In this document: in pieces, positions 1-10,264 of the stretch
Layout: every line of letters begins with the position of its first letter
How positions within the stretch are numbered: position 1 is the stretch's first letter
The notes under the pieces: generated by a model
What the model saw: only the letters and a program-made list of their open reading frames with translations
The model's database searches: none
What the model was told of the DNA's origin: nothing
NCBI GenBank assembly: GCA_013368445.1
Contig: JAACJO010000044.1
Coordinates: 62,001 to 126,000, forward strand
Direction: 5' to 3'
Origin: Leucocoprinus leucothites
Lineage: Eukaryota; Basidiomycota; Agaricomycetes; Agaricales; Agaricaceae
DNA: 64,000 nucleotides
Translations under genes and position numbers: made by a program

Positions 1-248
1 GGAATGTCAGCCGAGGGAGCGACCACTGACCACGACGGAATGTCAGCGGCAGGCAGGGAAGAGGGTCCAGGCAACAAGATGTCAGCCTGGGGAGGTCCGA
101 AGAACCCGTGAACATTGCGGGGATCGTCGTAGGGGTTGAGATGTTCGTCCTTGGACATCTCGGCAATGTTGAGCTCGTCGGCAGAGGCCTCGGCAGACTC
201 AGTAGTTTGGCGGGGGGGGCCCTTAGACTTAGACTTTTGCTTGCCCAT
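1..248 (-). CDS. Gag-like ORF1, N-terminal part (family A)
   Basis: The first about 82 codons of a gag-like RNA-binding ORF1 are open to the window edge. The start ATG is at 248-246 and gives MGKQKSKSKGPP, matching the MGKRKSK start of the other A copies. Codon 4 is CAA instead of CGA, a CpG transition. A short basic head is followed by an acidic stretch (NIAEMSKDEHLNPYDD) and proline-rich DIPSP-type repeats. The conserved zinc knuckles would lie beyond the window. Known for the family: ORF1 proteins coat LINE RNA. Inferred here: whether the rest of the reading frame is intact cannot be seen. Confidence 0.7.
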   Translation of the reverse strand, partial: MGKQKSKSKGPPRQTTESAEASADELNIAEMSKDEHLNPYDDPRNVHGFFGPPQADILLPGPSSLPAADIPSWSVVAPSADI

Positions 249-335
249 GTAGAATAGGCAGAGATATGATGTAAACTAGATGTCTTAAAACACACCAACG
301 AATAGATGGTGGTGGTAAGAGGTCAAGGAGGGATG
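1..335 (-). mobile_element. 5' end of a family A ORF1-only LINE copy
   Basis: The element runs off the left edge of the window. Its 5' terminus is the C of CATCCCTCC (minus strand) at 335, followed by the CTCTTACCACCACCATC block seen at the 5' end of every A, B and C copy here. The right flank (336 onward) is D-family RT sequence, so this copy inserted into a D element. The 3' end and the second target-site copy lie outside the window. Confidence 0.85.
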
Positions 336-1776
336 TGAGTAGTATGTTTTTGAGACATTTATTGTGGGCAACGATAGACTTCAAATGTTTCCAGGAGACA
401 TGATCAGGCCCGGGTGCTGAAGAATTAGCACATGAAGAGAGAGATTTGGTAAGTTCAAGGGTGGAGAAGTTAGCCCAAGAGCGGGGGGGGAAGGGATTTC
501 ATTTCATTCAGAATGTTAGGGCTTACCGGTTGACCGGATGCTGAATTATATGATGAATGGAGTGCATTCCATAAATCCAGAAGATTGTTACAGGGTCGTC
601 CTTGATAGCGAATACCCTCAATAGCAGGGAGTTTGTGTTGTTTGACCCATTCCATAAGGTCCCAGGGCTGCTTGTTGGTCGATGCGATTTCATGAATGCA
701 TGCATCAAAGAAAGAGCATTTGGCAGCTTGAGTAGCTGCTCTGAACACCCACCAGTCTTTTCGATCCTTTGTTCTTCTGTAAGTAAGAAGAGTCTCAGAA
801 CAGTGGGGGACCACCATTCTTTCGACCAGTTAGTAATCCATACAGTTTTAGAATTAATATTCCAAGATTCAGAAAAGATTCGAGAAATAGAGTTAGAGAT
901 ATTGTTTAGACAAGAAGTGGAATGAATGTTTGAACAATCAAGAGCTGCTAGATGCTCAGAGACTTGAGAAATAAAAGCTGTCTCTTCATTGCTATCTTTC
1001 GGCAATACACGTTTTTTATAATTAATAACATCTGGATGAATTGGAAGGTCCATAATCAATGGTGCATGATCTGAAGGAAGTCTCAAATTGGCGTCGATGA
1101 CATGGAAGATAGAATTATTGGCACAGAAAATGAGATCAATAACCAAGTTATCATGACTTTCGATGGGAGAGAAATGGGTTGGAGAAAACATGGTCAGTAA
1201 TGACCTATTGAGATTATAACAATCTACTAACTCCATTAGAGTTAATGCAGATAGAGGCACATGAGTGGTTGAGGGATCCCATTCTGGAGATCAACAATTG
1301 AAGTCGCCTCCCATATATACAATGTTAGGAATGTCAATGAAGTTTGTCAAAAGAAAGTTAATCGCCGACGATGACGAGTCGGAGTATATGTTAAGTAGGT
1401 GGATATAGTTACCCTTGTTAAATAATCCCAAGATTTGTATGTCCCAATGATTAACCCATTCCTGTTGAAGGATGGGTCTCATGCGAAGTAGATGCCTGTG
1501 GACATAAGTCATAGTACAGGGTTGGGGGTTGTTAGGCTTGGTAGGTCAAACCATACACAGCCACTCTGGATGAATAGGGGCACCTATGACATCATCCCCT
1601 TCAGGGTTAGTCATAGAGGGTGCTTTGCGTATATGGTTCCAAGGAGGTTCCTGTATAAAAATTATGTCGAAGTCCAGCTTTTTGGATTCAAGAAGAATGT
1701 CAACCAGGAAGTAAGATTGTCCCATGTTTTGTGAATAGATATGAACAGAGGAGATCTGATTGTTCTTACCAGACAT
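336..1776 (-). pseudogene. ORF2 remnant: APE endonuclease and start of RT
   Basis: ORF2 begins with ATG at 1776-1774 (MSGKNNQISSVHIYSQN). The endonuclease shows the family motifs: FIQEPPWNH (1650-1700 region), GGDFNC (about 1290-1310) and SDHAPLIMDL (about 1060-1090), as expected for the APE-type enzyme that nicks the target in target-primed reverse transcription. The frame is broken by stops near 1545 and 1290. The latter is TGA directly after GDFNC, where another D copy has CGA. The linker to RT follows in a shifted frame. Not functional. Confidence 0.85.
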
Positions 1777-1778
1777 AT

Positions 1779-3672
1779 TTAAACTGCAACTCTGCCACTG
1801 GAGCGATTGGAATTGGTGCGGACAGCATGTGCAGTGTGTGATTTGGCAGCTTTGTTAGAGTGCCAGGTCCAGTTGAACCTGTTCCTCCAGAATGGACATT
1901 TAGTATTGTTTGCATAATGATCACCTTTACAATTAAGGCACTTGAAGTTCTCGAGGTGAGGACATGGGATGCCGTCAGGGGTAGCATCACAAGGGGGGTT
2001 GGATTTGGGGTTGGCCTTGCAACACCAGGCCATGGATCGATGATTCTTGACATGGTGAGGGCCACCACAAATTTGACAGTGCGCACCAAGGGTGCGACAT
2101 GCATGAGTGGGGTGACCCCACTGCCAGCAGTTCCTGCACTGTGCAACACTAGGATGTATACTAGTAGCACGAATAGTTCCGATATGTCGGCCAAAGTTAA
2201 TAGTATGGTTAACCAACATCTTGGCTTTGGTACTATTCTGGGAATCCCAGATATTGAACCATACGACCGCTGTGTCCAATTTTGGGGAGGCTTTCATAAC
2301 ACAAGGGCAAGCAGCAAGGATAACATTTTCAAAAAGCAATGACTGGCCAAGGGCTTGTTTGACAAATGCCGGAGAGAGAGGGTTGGAGGAGTTGGCTACC
2401 CAATATGGGACACCGACGATTTTGAGGAATGATTTAGATTGTGGAAGACGGGGCTCAATAAGGATGGCGTCTCCTAATTGCCAGGCTTTTTTTAGCTATG
2501 ATTTGATGGTGTCAAGGTCTGAGGGAGTGGCGACACCCAAGGTGGTGATGGAGATGCCGTTGTACGATTTGCAGACAGACTCAACATGAAGTTTAGATTG
2601 GGCAGCAGTGAGGCCGTGGTTACAGAATTCTGCTGCCTTATTGAAATCTTTAATACAGTCAGCGATGATGTTGCCCTCAAAGGGGATGAGGACTTGACGG
2701 TGGGTAGGTCCATGCATAGTCATTTTGGGTTTAGTGTGCTGAGTGCTTGTGGTTGATGATTCAGGCACCTGGGATTGGGTGCTTCCAAAACCTGCCTTGT
2801 ACATGGCAAGGACTTTGTCATAAGATAGATTGGGGAAGGCGAGTATCATTTCATGCATCTTTTTTTTTTTTTTTTTTTTTGTCAACGCGACCCCGGAGGG
2901 GTCACCAATTTATAACGCGGTGCACGATAGCAGTCCGCGCCCAACTACTACAACATGCAGAAAGTACCGCTACCAACTACACATCTACATAGCTAGGTAT
3001 AAATACAAGTCCAAAGTCCGTCTAGTACAAACGACATCTTCACGCAGTGGTACATAGTTCAAAATGAAAGCATACTACAATACAAGTCGGGCTGTTCTGT
3101 TTTGCCGGCAGATGGAAGTGCACGGCATGGATCTCCAGGGCCCACCACACATGGCGCGGGGGCGGATGATACGACCTGTAGGGAAGAGAACCCTACAGAC
3201 GTGACCGAGCGGCATCGCGACGATGGTTTTCAAGCCAAAGCCAGTCAAACCGGTGATGCCAGAATGGGCATTTGCGATTGTCAGCTGCATGTGACTTGGC
3301 GCAGTTGATGCACTTAATATGAGGACAGGGATCCTCAGCAGCGGTGGGCAGGATAGGGGGATTTGCCTTTGGACTCCCCTTACAACAGCTTGAGTAGGAG
3401 CGGTGGTTCTCAGTACGATGAGGACTGCCGCAGGCAGTCATTTCATGCATCTTGACCCCATCAATATTGGAGGAGGGGTTAGGAGAGGAAGTCACCTGCT
3501 GGACACCCCATCAGGCAGCATCAGTGAATGACACATTCCTCTTGTTGAAATGTTCCATAAGGGGTTTGGTGGATGCCTTATGGTTAGGAGGGGGAATGGG
3601 GGGCGGCATATCAAAGGCACCCTTAGGGTTAGGTTTAGACAGCTGAGCCTGGCCATCAGAAGAAGGGTGCCC
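1779..3672 (-). pseudogene. ORF1 (gag) remnant of family D, split by an insertion
   Basis: The C-terminal half of the D gag protein. The stop TAA is at 1781-1779, and the ORF2 ATG starts two bases further on (TAA-AT-ATG). The conserved VWFNIWDSQN stretch is followed by three zinc-knuckle-like clusters: CRNCWQWGHPTHAC, CQICGGPH..C and CLNCKGDHYANNTKC. Upstream lies the region with DGQAQ and KPLTEHFNKKN-type motifs (3453-3672), after the insertion at 2861-3437. Known role of the family: RNA packaging in the LINE ribonucleoprotein. Frameshifts are present near 2340-2500. Confidence 0.8.
2861..3437 (-). mobile_element. 5'-truncated A/C-type element with 15-bp TSD
   Basis: The minus-strand insertion begins with a poly(T) run (the element's poly(A)) at 2861-2880, followed by the 3' hairpin GCGACCCCGGAGGGGTC, the A/C 3' UTR and the last about 80 codons of ORF1. 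It is truncated at 3437. The 15-bp duplication TCATTTCATGCATCT flanks it exactly (2846-2860 and 3438-3452). The uninterrupted site is visible in other D copies (for example near 18860). Read from the left, the D frame runs into the inserted knuckle region (CCKGSPKANPP, CINCAKSHAADNRKC), ending at TAG 3195-3193. Confidence 0.92.
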
Positions 3673-4679
3673 ACAAAATCCTCACTAACATTCTACGACA
3701 ACAGGGGTTCGCCCCAGAACTTATTAACTCCTTCTCAAACTACCTCATAGGTCGATCCACACAGTTCATGTGGAACACCTTCCTATCTGATGCCCATGAC
3801 ACAGATGTTGGCGTAGGGCAAGGTTCCGCTTTATCCCCCATTCTATCTGTGCTCTATTTAGCGCCTCTCATGTTCATGTTCGATCAACATGCCCACTTAC
3901 AATCCATCCCCTCTTCCCTTCTATCCTTTGTCGATGATGGGCTTTGTATATCTCAAGCGAAGAACTACACTGACACAATTTCTTCCCTCAAACTAGCATA
4001 TTCCATCATTAACTCCATATGCACCGATCTCAGACTTGTCGTTGAACATGACAAATCTGAGGTCTTCCATTTCTCTTGATGTCATAATGACTCTAATCCC
4101 CCCCTTGATCTATCCGACATTGGCGGCCCTCTACTAGATTCTAAACATGTCTGGCGGTACTTAGGCTTCTACTTCGACTGTCGACTATCATTTCAAGAAC
4201 ACATTTGGTATTATTCTACCAAAGCATTATCCACAGTGAAAGCTATGGGTATGCTAGGTAACTCCACCTGAGGCCTCCTCCCTCTACAGAAACGCCTGCT
4301 CTATAGGTCATGCATTGTCCCTGTGGCTACGTATGGTTTCTGACTCTGGTACTTTGAAGGCGCTCGTAATAAGGCGCTTCTCAAATCCTTATCATCAATG
4401 CAGAGACGAGCAGCTCTTTGGATTACAGGTGCCTTCCATACTTCCCCTTCAGGTGGTGCCGAAAGTATTGCTGGACTTATCCCAATCCACCTTCATCTCC
4501 GTAAACTAGCTATTCATTCGTCACATCATGTCTCTACCCTACCCTCCAATCATGCACTACGTTCTCCTTTATTGGATAGTTTCTCTCTTAACTCTTCCCC
4601 TCATCCCCAATCGCTTCGCTTTCTCACTCCGGCCAAAAAAGCTAAAGTCAAAGGCCCTCTTGTTGATGTAGATAGCTCT
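3673..4679 (+). pseudogene. Family D ORF2 fragment: RT palm to RNase H linker
   Basis: Plus-strand ORF2 fragment. The best open part (3768-4079) holds the RT motif B region VGQGSALSPILS and the catalytic motif C as LSFVDDG (FVDD in place of the commoner FADD). Downstream are the thumb (HLRKLAIHSSHHVSTLP) and the AKKAKVKGP linker before RNase H. It ends at 4679, where the poly(T) of the next D copy starts. Stops at 4078 (CAA to TGA) and around 4340 break the frame. The 3' half of ORF2 and the 3' UTR are missing. Confidence 0.8.
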
Positions 4680-4880
4680 TTTTTTTATTTTATTTTTAAA
4701 ATCAATGAATTTATATAGCGGTGCTCGATCGCAGTCTGCTTTCAACTAAATATTACAGGCAGATGGTACACTACAGCAAGCTGGGGTACACGAAGTGGTC
4801 GAAGACCGCTTAAGACAGGGACTATACACAATTAGTCCAGCAACATAAGAAAGACTCAAAAGAGACTATTGAACAGGGTG

Positions 4881-6064
4881 TTATACACAGAGATTGGACT
4901 CAAAGGAAAAGAAGAGAGATGAAATAAGAGAGTATAGTTCACCTTCATTTGGTTCAGTGGGCACAGGAGCTTGAGGCGGCGGTGGACGCGTGTCATGATT
5001 GGTAAAAGCAAAGGTGGCCGGGTTCTTTTTCAAGAACTTGACAAGGAACTCGTACTGAGGGGAAGCGCATTGCACCCATTGAGTGCGGAAGGGATAGAGG
5101 GGGCAGTAACACAGGATATGATGTCATGTTTCCAGGCAATGGCCACAACGATAGGACTTGAGCTCGAGGGGGAAGAACCTCTCGCAATAAGCTCCAATAG
5201 GAGCATGATTGAGGATGGCGCGGAACATACGCGCACATAATGATGGTGATTCATTGGCTAAGGGAAGCCAGGTGCCCCCCTTGACGTAAGTGGGGGTGAG
5301 GAACTTGTGATTCTTTTTTGAAAGAAGGAAACTGCTGCCACAGTACCTCTTCTTCCAGAAAGTGGACTCCCAGGATTTCTGGCAGTTGTTGGTGATTTTG
5401 TGTCACAAGAAGTCAAGAGTAGCGCCTAATCGAGGGGGGGCGTGTATGCGTGTGGAAGTGATGTCTTTGTGGACTTTAAGGTGGGGCTTCCAGCGCCATT
5501 TGGAAGGGACATCCCAGAAGTCGATAGAACGAGAAGGTTTGGCCGTGAGCCAGTCGGATAAGAGTCAGCAGACTTGGATGGAGTGTGATTGGCTCAAGTG
5601 TATAGAGGGATCAGCTGCTAGCTTGGCTGCTGGGAGACAGTTGGTAATGAGGATGATGTGGTCGCAATGAAGGGAAATGGCCTTGGCGATGCCAATACAA
5701 ATGGAGTAGAGTTTGGCATCAGTAGATGACGCTCAACCGCTAGCCTGTTTTGCATGGGACACTTGCCATCCGCTGCGATATAAATGTGCCGCTGAAACTG
5801 CCTGAAGGGAACCTACAAGTGGAACAGAAGCATCAGTAACAACCGAAATACAATTACGATTGGAAGAAGAAGAAGAAAAAGCCGAGTCGAGAGATGATAC
5901 ATGTTTATACATTTCGTGTTTATCCGAGCGATTGCAGGGGTGAAAGTGAATAGAATCAGGAAAGATGTCCATAAGGCGAGATCCAGGCTTTGATTCAGGA
6001 GCAAATGGAGAAAAGGAGTCAGAAAGATGAGAAAGAGAACTATCTACATCAATAAGAGGGCCTT

Positions 6065-6066
<2 letters not shown>
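4881..6066 (-). pseudogene. ORF2 C-terminus: RNase H end and zinc motif
   Basis: The 3' part of ORF2 ends with a stop at 4883-4881 (protein end FESNLCV). Visible parts are the C-terminal cysteine/histidine cluster seen in D copies (RCGHRLETRHHILCYC in better copies; here near 5100-5170), the FLKKNPATFAFTNHDTRP tail, and an RNase H-like domain at 5733-6010 with VTDAS and the following acidic positions. Known role: RNase H removes the RNA strand during second-strand synthesis. The frame has several stops (for example 5400-5730). Confidence 0.75.
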
Positions 6067-6099
<33 letters not shown>

Positions 6100-7953
6100 T
6101 CAACGCGACCCTGGAGGGGTCGCAAATTTATAATGCGGTGCGCGATAGCAGTCCGCGCCCAACTACTACAACATGCAGGAAGTACCGCTACCAACTACAC
6201 ATCTACATAGCTAGGTATACATATACGAGTCCGAAGTCCGCTTAGTACAAACGATATCTTCACACAGTGGTACATAGTTCGAAATGAAAGCATACTACAA
6301 TACAAGTCGGGTTGTTCTGATTTACCGGCGGATGGAAAGTGCGCGGCATGGACCTCGATGACCCACCACGCACAGCGCAGGGGCGGACAATGCGACCTGC
6401 AGGGAAGAGAACCCTACAGACGCGACCGAGCAGCATCGTGGCGATGGTTTTCAAGCCAAAGCCGGTCAAACCGGTGTCGCCAGAATGGGCACTTGCGATC
6501 GTCAGCTGCATGCGACTTGGCACAGTTGACGCACTTGATGTGAGGACCATAAGGGACGTCGAGGACCTTGAGGTAGGACCTTGACCTAGGGCAGCGCGTC
6601 TTGATCGCAAAGGGGGCGGTGAAGACGGAGGGGATGGAGGACTCAATGACGTCACAGTCGGCGTCAGAGGGAACAGAGGAGGTGTGCAGCAAGATTGTGC
6701 TGTACGCCTTGGTGATGTTCTCCACACGCAAGATCGACTTGGTGCGGGAGAGGGAATCGTTGAGAAGGCGCATGGCCTTGTGGTGGAGATAGATGACCTC
6801 ATCGGCATTGCCAATGAAGTCGAGGAAGAGTTGGCGGCGGGTAGGGCCCGCAGTTGTCATGCGCAGCTTCCGAGTGGCGGGGGCAGTGGCTTGGGTGGCC
6901 TGATGCATAGCGGTGATGCGATCAGGGTCGAGATCAGGGTGGGATTGCGCCAACTTAATGAGTGACGCAACCCTGGTGGGGCAGGCCGCCTCGGCGAAGG
7001 ACTTCTTGACCGAGGTGGGAGGAGGGGGCGCTTTGGTGGGCGCTCGCTGAGCCTGGCCATCAGACCTGACTCTAGCTTGGGGAGGGCCACTAGCGTGCGC
7101 TTTAGCAGGCGCTTGCTTGGGCGGTAGGGTGGGATGGGCCGGGGTGGGCCGATGATCTGAGGGAGTCTGCTTGGGCACTTCAGGGGAGCCCATGTTAATG
7201 TCACGTGGTTCTGCTTTGTCAGCGGATCCATGGATCGCCTCGTGGGCGACGCGCATAGGTTTAGGGTAGGCCTCCCCAATTCTGGTGGCACAGTCCCGAA
7301 TGAAAGCCGCAAATGTGTCCCATCCCTGGGCTCACATTCGCTCGTTGGTGAGGGCCGTGTCGCCTTGGCCCCGGTTGAAAACTTCTGCAACCAGTCCAAC
7401 AAGAGTTGGAATGATCATGGTGGTGGTGGCCTCTGGAAGAGGGCCTGGGGGAACGTTCCCGACGAAGCGGGAGAAGAAACGGATCCCAGCAAGAGCCCGG
7501 GTCTCGACAGAATCCTCAGTTGACCCAGAGGAGACAGCGGACGGCGGTGCTGGGGGAGGAAGTTTTTCACAGGGTAGAACGTCTGTCCGCCAGCAGTAAA
7601 GGGTTTTGGGGACAGCGACAGAACGTCAGCCGCGGGAGCGACCACCAACCGCGACGGAACATCAGCGGCAGGCAGGGAAGAGGGTCCAGGCGACGAAACG
7701 TCAGCCTGGGGAGATCCGAAGAACCCGCGAACGTTGCGGGGATCGTCGTAGGGGTCGAGATGTTCATCCTCGGACATCTCGGCGATGTTGAGCTCGTCGG
7801 CGGAGGCCTCGGCGGACTCGGTAGATTGGCGGGGGGGCCCTTAGACTTAGACTTTCGCTTGCCCATGTAGAATAGGCAGAGATACGATGTAAACTAGACG
7901 TCTTAAAACACACCAACGAACAGATGGTGGTGGTAAGAGGTCAAGGAGGGATG
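6067..7953 (-). mobile_element. Family A ORF1-only LINE, internally deleted
   Basis: Poly(T) starts at 6067. The 5' terminus is at 7953, followed by two untemplated bases (7954-7955). The duplication AAGAGGGCCTTT is at 6054-6065 and 7956-7967, and the same 12 bases occur again at 10296-10307 beyond the adjacent B element. The length of 1.89 kb is about 0.4 kb short of the family: the segment between the DVPY motif and the third knuckle is missing at about 6545. The 3' hairpin, 3' UTR and 5' UTR are all present. Confidence 0.9.
6414..7866 (-). pseudogene. Gag-like ORF1 of family A, lesioned
   Basis: The start ATG is at 7866-7864 (MGKRKSKSKGPP) and the stop TAG at 6416-6414. Frameshifts occur at both cytosine runs of the gene: the GPPR run has 7 instead of 8 C (about 7833-7840), and the second lies after YPVKN (about 7555). 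From 7256 to 6414 the frame is open and carries the helical/RRM-like core (RRQLFLDFIGN, YLHHKAMRLLNDSL, SRSYLKVLDVPY). It then joins directly to GPHIKCVNCAKSHAADDRKC. The deletion therefore removes the WFDLWDSQ segment and the first two zinc knuckles while keeping the frame. Confidence 0.85.
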
Positions 7954-7967
7954 AAAAGAGGGCCTTT

Positions 7968-8049
7968 CATCCCTCCTTGTTCTCTTACCACCACCATCAA
8001 AAGTTGGTGTTTGTTCTGAGGCATTTCTACATTGTCTATCTACAGTAAT
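7968..8049 (+). promoter_or_regulatory. Conserved 5' terminus and 5' UTR of family B
   Basis: The first 30 or so bases (CATCCCTCCTTG, then TTCTCTTACCACCACCATC) recur at the 5' end of all A, B and C copies and, slightly altered, of the D copies. A CACCA...TGGTG pairing is possible with the downstream GTTGGTG and is present in A, B and C; D has CACC...GGTG. LINE promoters are internal, so a promoter or RNP signal is expected here. The exact function is inferred. Confidence 0.5.
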
Positions 8050-9957
8050 ATGGGTAGATGCAAGTCTAAAGCTACTGCCAACCAGTTTGCCGCATTCGAA
8101 TCTGAGTCCGCCGTCTCTGACGACAAGCTCAACATCGCCGAGATGGCCGAAGACGACCACCTCGACCCCTACGACAACCCACTCAATGTGCATGGGTTCT
8201 TTGGTCCCCCCCAGGCTGACGTTCCGTCGCCTGGCCCCTCCCAACCAACCACTGACGTTCCGTCGCCATCGGTTGCTCCTCCAGTGGCTGACGTTCTGTT
8301 GCCACTCAAACCCTTCACAGCCAGTGGAACCACCTTCTACCCTGTCGACGCTCCCCCTGCCGTGCCCAAATCAGTGACCTCCTCCAAGGGAAAGAAGAAG
8401 GAGCTCACCCCAAAGCGCGCTCTCTCAAGCCTCCGGACATTCCTCAAGTGGTTAGAGGAATGTGCCGTATCCCACTCCTCCATCGCAGAGGAGGATGCTT
8501 CCATGGCCGTCACTTGCCTGGCTAAGGCGGCCTTTGTCATCGTCAACGAGCTGGAACTCGACGGCACCCCCCTCTCCTTGCACTTGCTCAGCTCTCATGG
8601 GCTGATTGATTTCGGGGATGTAATGTACGACCTCGGGTGCAAGTGTGGGCTGCCCGAGGCCGGCCCTAAAGCTACATGTGTCATCCACAAGGCGACCCAT
8701 GGATCCGCTGACTCAGCGGGTCCACGTGACATCGACATGGGTTCCCCCAAGGCGCCCACCCTGCCCCCCCCGGATCGTCGGCCTGCCCTGGCCCGTCCCT
8801 CCCTACTGCCCAAGCCGGCGCCTGCAAAGGCCCGCGCTAGTGGCAAAGCGCCCATTCAAGCGCCCCCCGCTCCTAAGATTAGGTCTGATGGCCAAGCCCG
8901 GCGAGCGCCCATCCCTCCCTCAGTGGCTAAGAAGTCGTTCGCTGAGGTAGCCCATACCCCAGTGTCTGCGGCAGCGCTTATCAAGCTAGCCCAGTCCCAC
9001 CCCACTCTCAAGCCCGATCGTGTCGCTGCGATGCATCAGGCCGCCCTTGTGGATGCGCCTTCTGCGAAGAAGCCCCGCATGACCACGTCAGGCCCCACCC
9101 GATGCCAACTCTTCCTCGATTTCACTGGCAATTCCAGTGACATCACCTACCTCCACCACAAGGCCATGCGCCTTCTCAACGACTCCCTCACTCGCGCGAA
9201 GAGTTCACTTCGCGTTGAGAACATTGCTCGGGCGTACAACACCATATTGTTGTACACCAATTCCGTCGCCACTGATGCCGATGCATTAGTGATTGAATCT
9301 TCCCTTTCTTCAGCCTTCACTGCCCCGTTTGAGCTGAAGACCAAGCGCCCCAGGTCCAGGTCTTACCTTAAGATCCTGGACGTCCCTTACTATACGAGTG
9401 GCATCCGCACCACTCTGCAACACATTACCGACCGTATGCATCTGTCTCCCTTCAAGGAGACTTTCGCCAACATATCCTCTGTGCGCATCATGTGCAACTC
9501 CACCAAAGCTGACACCGCCACCGTTTGGGTCAACCTTTGGGATTCTCAGTCCAGCGCTAACGCTAAGCGCCTGGTCGGCAAATACCTCAACTTTGACGGT
9601 GTCCAGTCTATGATCAAGGCTGCACGCGCTCACCCCGGGACCCCCCAGTGTCAACGATGCTGGCGTTGGGGCCACACTACCTCCACCTGTCGCAACCATG
9701 CGCTCAGGTGCTCACAATGCGGTGGACCACATCGGTCCGAGAATCACCACACTACCTCCTCCTGCTGTAAGGGATCGCCAAAGGCCAATCCCCCCATTCA
9801 GCCCACACCCGCTGGGGAACCCTGTCCCCATATCAAGTGCGTCAATTGCGGCAAGGAACATGCTGCTACTGACCGCAAGTGCGCGTTCTGGCGCCACCGG
9901 TTTGATTGGGATTGGCTGCAAAGTCATTCTGGTTCTGCTGGTCGGCCCCGGGCCTAG
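8050..9957 (+). CDS. Intact gag-like ORF1 protein of family B (635 aa)
   Basis: An RNA-binding LINE ORF1 protein. The ATG at 8050 is chosen because MGRCKSK aligns with MGKRKSK of A and C. Layout: basic/acidic head (1-45, NIAEMAEDDHLDPYD), proline-rich DVPSP repeats (50-100), a helical family-specific domain (about 118-205), a basic Pro/Ala-rich linker with RSDGQA (about 240-300), an RRM-like region (about 345-505: CQLFLDFTGN, RSYLKILDVPYY, VWVNLWDSQ), then three zinc-knuckle clusters at C534-C547 (CQRCWRWGHTTSTC), C554-C573 and C597-C611 (CVNCGKEHAATDRKC). Known: such proteins package element RNA and act in the cytoplasm and nucleus. No RT is encoded, so mobility must depend on another element's ORF2 (inference). 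It is the only undamaged ORF1 in the window. Confidence 0.88.
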   Translation: MGRCKSKATANQFAAFESESAVSDDKLNIAEMAEDDHLDPYDNPLNVHGFFGPPQADVPSPGPSQPTTDVPSPSVAPPVADVLLPLKPFTASGTTFYPVDAPPAVPKSVTSSKGKKKELTPKRALSSLRTFLKWLEECAVSHSSIAEEDASMAVTCLAKAAFVIVNELELDGTPLSLHLLSSHGLIDFGDVMYDLGCKCGLPEAGPKATCVIHKATHGSADSAGPRDIDMGSPKAPTLPPPDRRPALARPSLLPKPAPAKARASGKAPIQAPPAPKIRSDGQARRAPIPPSVAKKSFAEVAHTPVSAAALIKLAQSHPTLKPDRVAAMHQAALVDAPSAKKPRMTTSGPTRCQLFLDFTGNSSDITYLHHKAMRLLNDSLTRAKSSLRVENIARAYNTILLYTNSVATDADALVIESSLSSAFTAPFELKTKRPRSRSYLKILDVPYYTSGIRTTLQHITDRMHLSPFKETFANISSVRIMCNSTKADTATVWVNLWDSQSSANAKRLVGKYLNFDGVQSMIKAARAHPGTPQCQRCWRWGHTTSTCRNHALRCSQCGGPHRSENHHTTSSCCKGSPKANPPIQPTPAGEPCPHIKCVNCGKEHAATDRKCAFWRHRFDWDWLQSHSGSAGRPRA

Positions 9958-10212
9958 GGGGAGCTCCCTGGTGCCAACGCATCGTCCCCCATCCATTGCT
10001 GGTCGCTGGATGGGTCCCACCAACCACAAGGCCTGCCGTCAGATGCAGTGATATTGGTATATGTCTCACCTCTTTGTATTTTGTTACATGCCTAGCCCCC
10101 CTTCTGCTGTCGTTTCATGTATTGTCTCGGACAGGACTTTTATATATTCCCGGTTGTTTACTCTTGCGTAGTCGGTAGTGGTACTGGTTCCATGTAGTAG
10201 ATAGTTGGGCGC

Positions 10213-10264
10213 AGACTACTATCACGCACTGCGTTATAAATTGGCGACCCCTCTGGGGTCGCAC
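10213..10264 (+). promoter_or_regulatory. Two 3'-terminal RNA hairpins of family B
   Basis: First hairpin 10213-10234: GCAG, AC bulge, then a loop region ending GCA-CTGC, so GCAG pairs with CTGC. Second hairpin 10246-10264: GCGACCCC-TCT-GGGGTCGC, an 8-bp perfect stem just before the A-rich tail. LINE reverse transcriptases often recognise 3'-end RNA structure. The role here is inferred from position and conservation. Confidence 0.6.

Larger units (their letters stand above)
336..3672 (-). mobile_element. Family D (Tad1-like) LINE fragment, copy 1
   Basis: A minus-strand piece of the two-ORF D element reads, in ascending coordinates, RT start, endonuclease (523-1776), the ORF2/ORF1 junction (1774-1781) and the C-terminal half of ORF1 up to 3672. 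It is interrupted by a 577-bp A/C-type insertion (2861-3437). The 5' end is missing: at 3672/3673 the sequence switches abruptly to plus-strand D RT. The left end is cut by the family A insertion at 335. Several stops and frameshifts show that it is dead. Confidence 0.85.

Noticed and set aside
336..4679. Twin-priming inversion of one D element
   Set aside because: The order (inverted 5' part, then sense 3' part) fits, but about 345 bp are missing at the join, the sense part has no 3' end, and the left part continues beyond the family A insertion, so no bounding duplication can be shown.
7968..8049. Self-cleaving (HDV-like) ribozyme at the LINE 5' end
   Set aside because: Such ribozymes exist in other LINE clades, but I could not fit the required nested pseudoknot to this 5' sequence; only a weak CACCA/TGGTG pairing is visible.
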